45,794 nucleotides of DNA, taken from the NCBI GenBank assembly GCA_900769785.1, contig CAAGHV010000181.1, forward strand, positions 1 to 45,794, in the 5' to 3' direction. The notes beneath the pieces are model-generated. The model saw nothing but the letters and a program-made list of their open reading frames with translations, had not been told where the DNA came from and did not search any database. The number at the start of each line of letters is the position of its first letter. Positions within the stretch are counted from its first letter, which is position 1. Shown in pieces: positions 45,794 to 45,794 of the stretch. This DNA is from Bacteroidales bacterium. Lineage in GTDB: Bacteria > Bacteroidota > Bacteroidia > Bacteroidales > P3. Both the position numbers and the translations under genes were made by a program.

Positions 45794-45794
45794 C

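Larger units (their letters stand above)
45205..45794. other. Intergenic region with several repeat types, to window end
   Basis: No gene seen over 590 bases. It holds three copies of the dispersed 20-nt repeat, several imperfect dyads around 45538, 45561, 45582 and 45605 at 21-24 base steps, and the strong phased palindrome array from 45689, which probably continues beyond the window. AT content is very high. Confidence 0.6.

Overview
The window reads as a chromosomal segment of an anaerobic member of the Bacteroidota, most likely Bacteroidales. The evidence is a MurF-alanine racemase fusion, a giant SprA type IX secretion translocon, a secreted protein with a type IX C-terminal sorting domain, a cobalamin-dependent (O2-indifferent) ribonucleotide reductase, an oxygen/peroxide defence operon built on a flavodiiron protein and rubrerythrins, and repeated TAnnTTTG promoter elements typical of Bacteroidota. 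No rRNA, tRNA, insertion sequence, phage gene or CRISPR array was seen. I could not assign a genus.

Layout. 1-4.6 kb: start of a leftward gene at the edge, a TPR protein and MurF-Alr. 4.9-9.4 kb: eight-gene operon for O2/peroxide/iron (flavodiiron protein, flavin reductase-rubredoxin fusion, rubrerythrin, ferritin, PerR-like regulator, rubredoxin, mini winged-helix protein, reverse rubrerythrin), closed by a strong terminator. 9.8-14.0 kb: YraN, TsaD, a MalY/PatB-type PLP enzyme and Pgi. 14.3-18.9 kb, minus strand: LysM lytic transglycosylase, class III aminotransferase, GH29 fucosidase. 19.1-26.2 kb: lipoprotein, class II RNR, dicarboxylate/amino acid symporter, SppA. 27.0-29.8 kb: two secreted proteins, the second a type IX cargo candidate. 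30.0-33.7 kb: NadC, YihY, hot-dog thioesterase, THUMP-domain RNA methyltransferase, in one operon. 33.7-35.3 kb: GC-rich polytopic membrane protein. 35.7-45.2 kb, minus strand: beta-helix lipoprotein, RuvA, SprA.

The most unusual signal is outside the genes. Several long intergenic regions carry arrays of short dyad-like sequences repeated every 21-23 bp, that is, two helical turns. The clearest are at 26311-26648, 35454-35572 and 45689-45793, with weaker ones near 197-272, 9521-9694 and 19996-20025. Within an array the core is conserved, between arrays it differs completely, and the 22-bp spacing is kept. They are not CRISPRs, since the units are too short and there are no unique spacers of CRISPR length. 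I know of no described element with this behaviour and suggest an array-type protein-binding or chromosome-organising site as a hypothesis. Other non-coding structures are a 182-bp near-palindrome between pgi and the fucosidase gene, a structured leader before the gene at 26992, a 38-codon leader ORF overlapping the nadC start, and a 20-nt dispersed repeat.

Base composition changes along the window. The first two thirds are AT-rich, the part after about 30 kb is visibly GC-richer, and the peak lies in the membrane protein gene at 33.7-35.3 kb.
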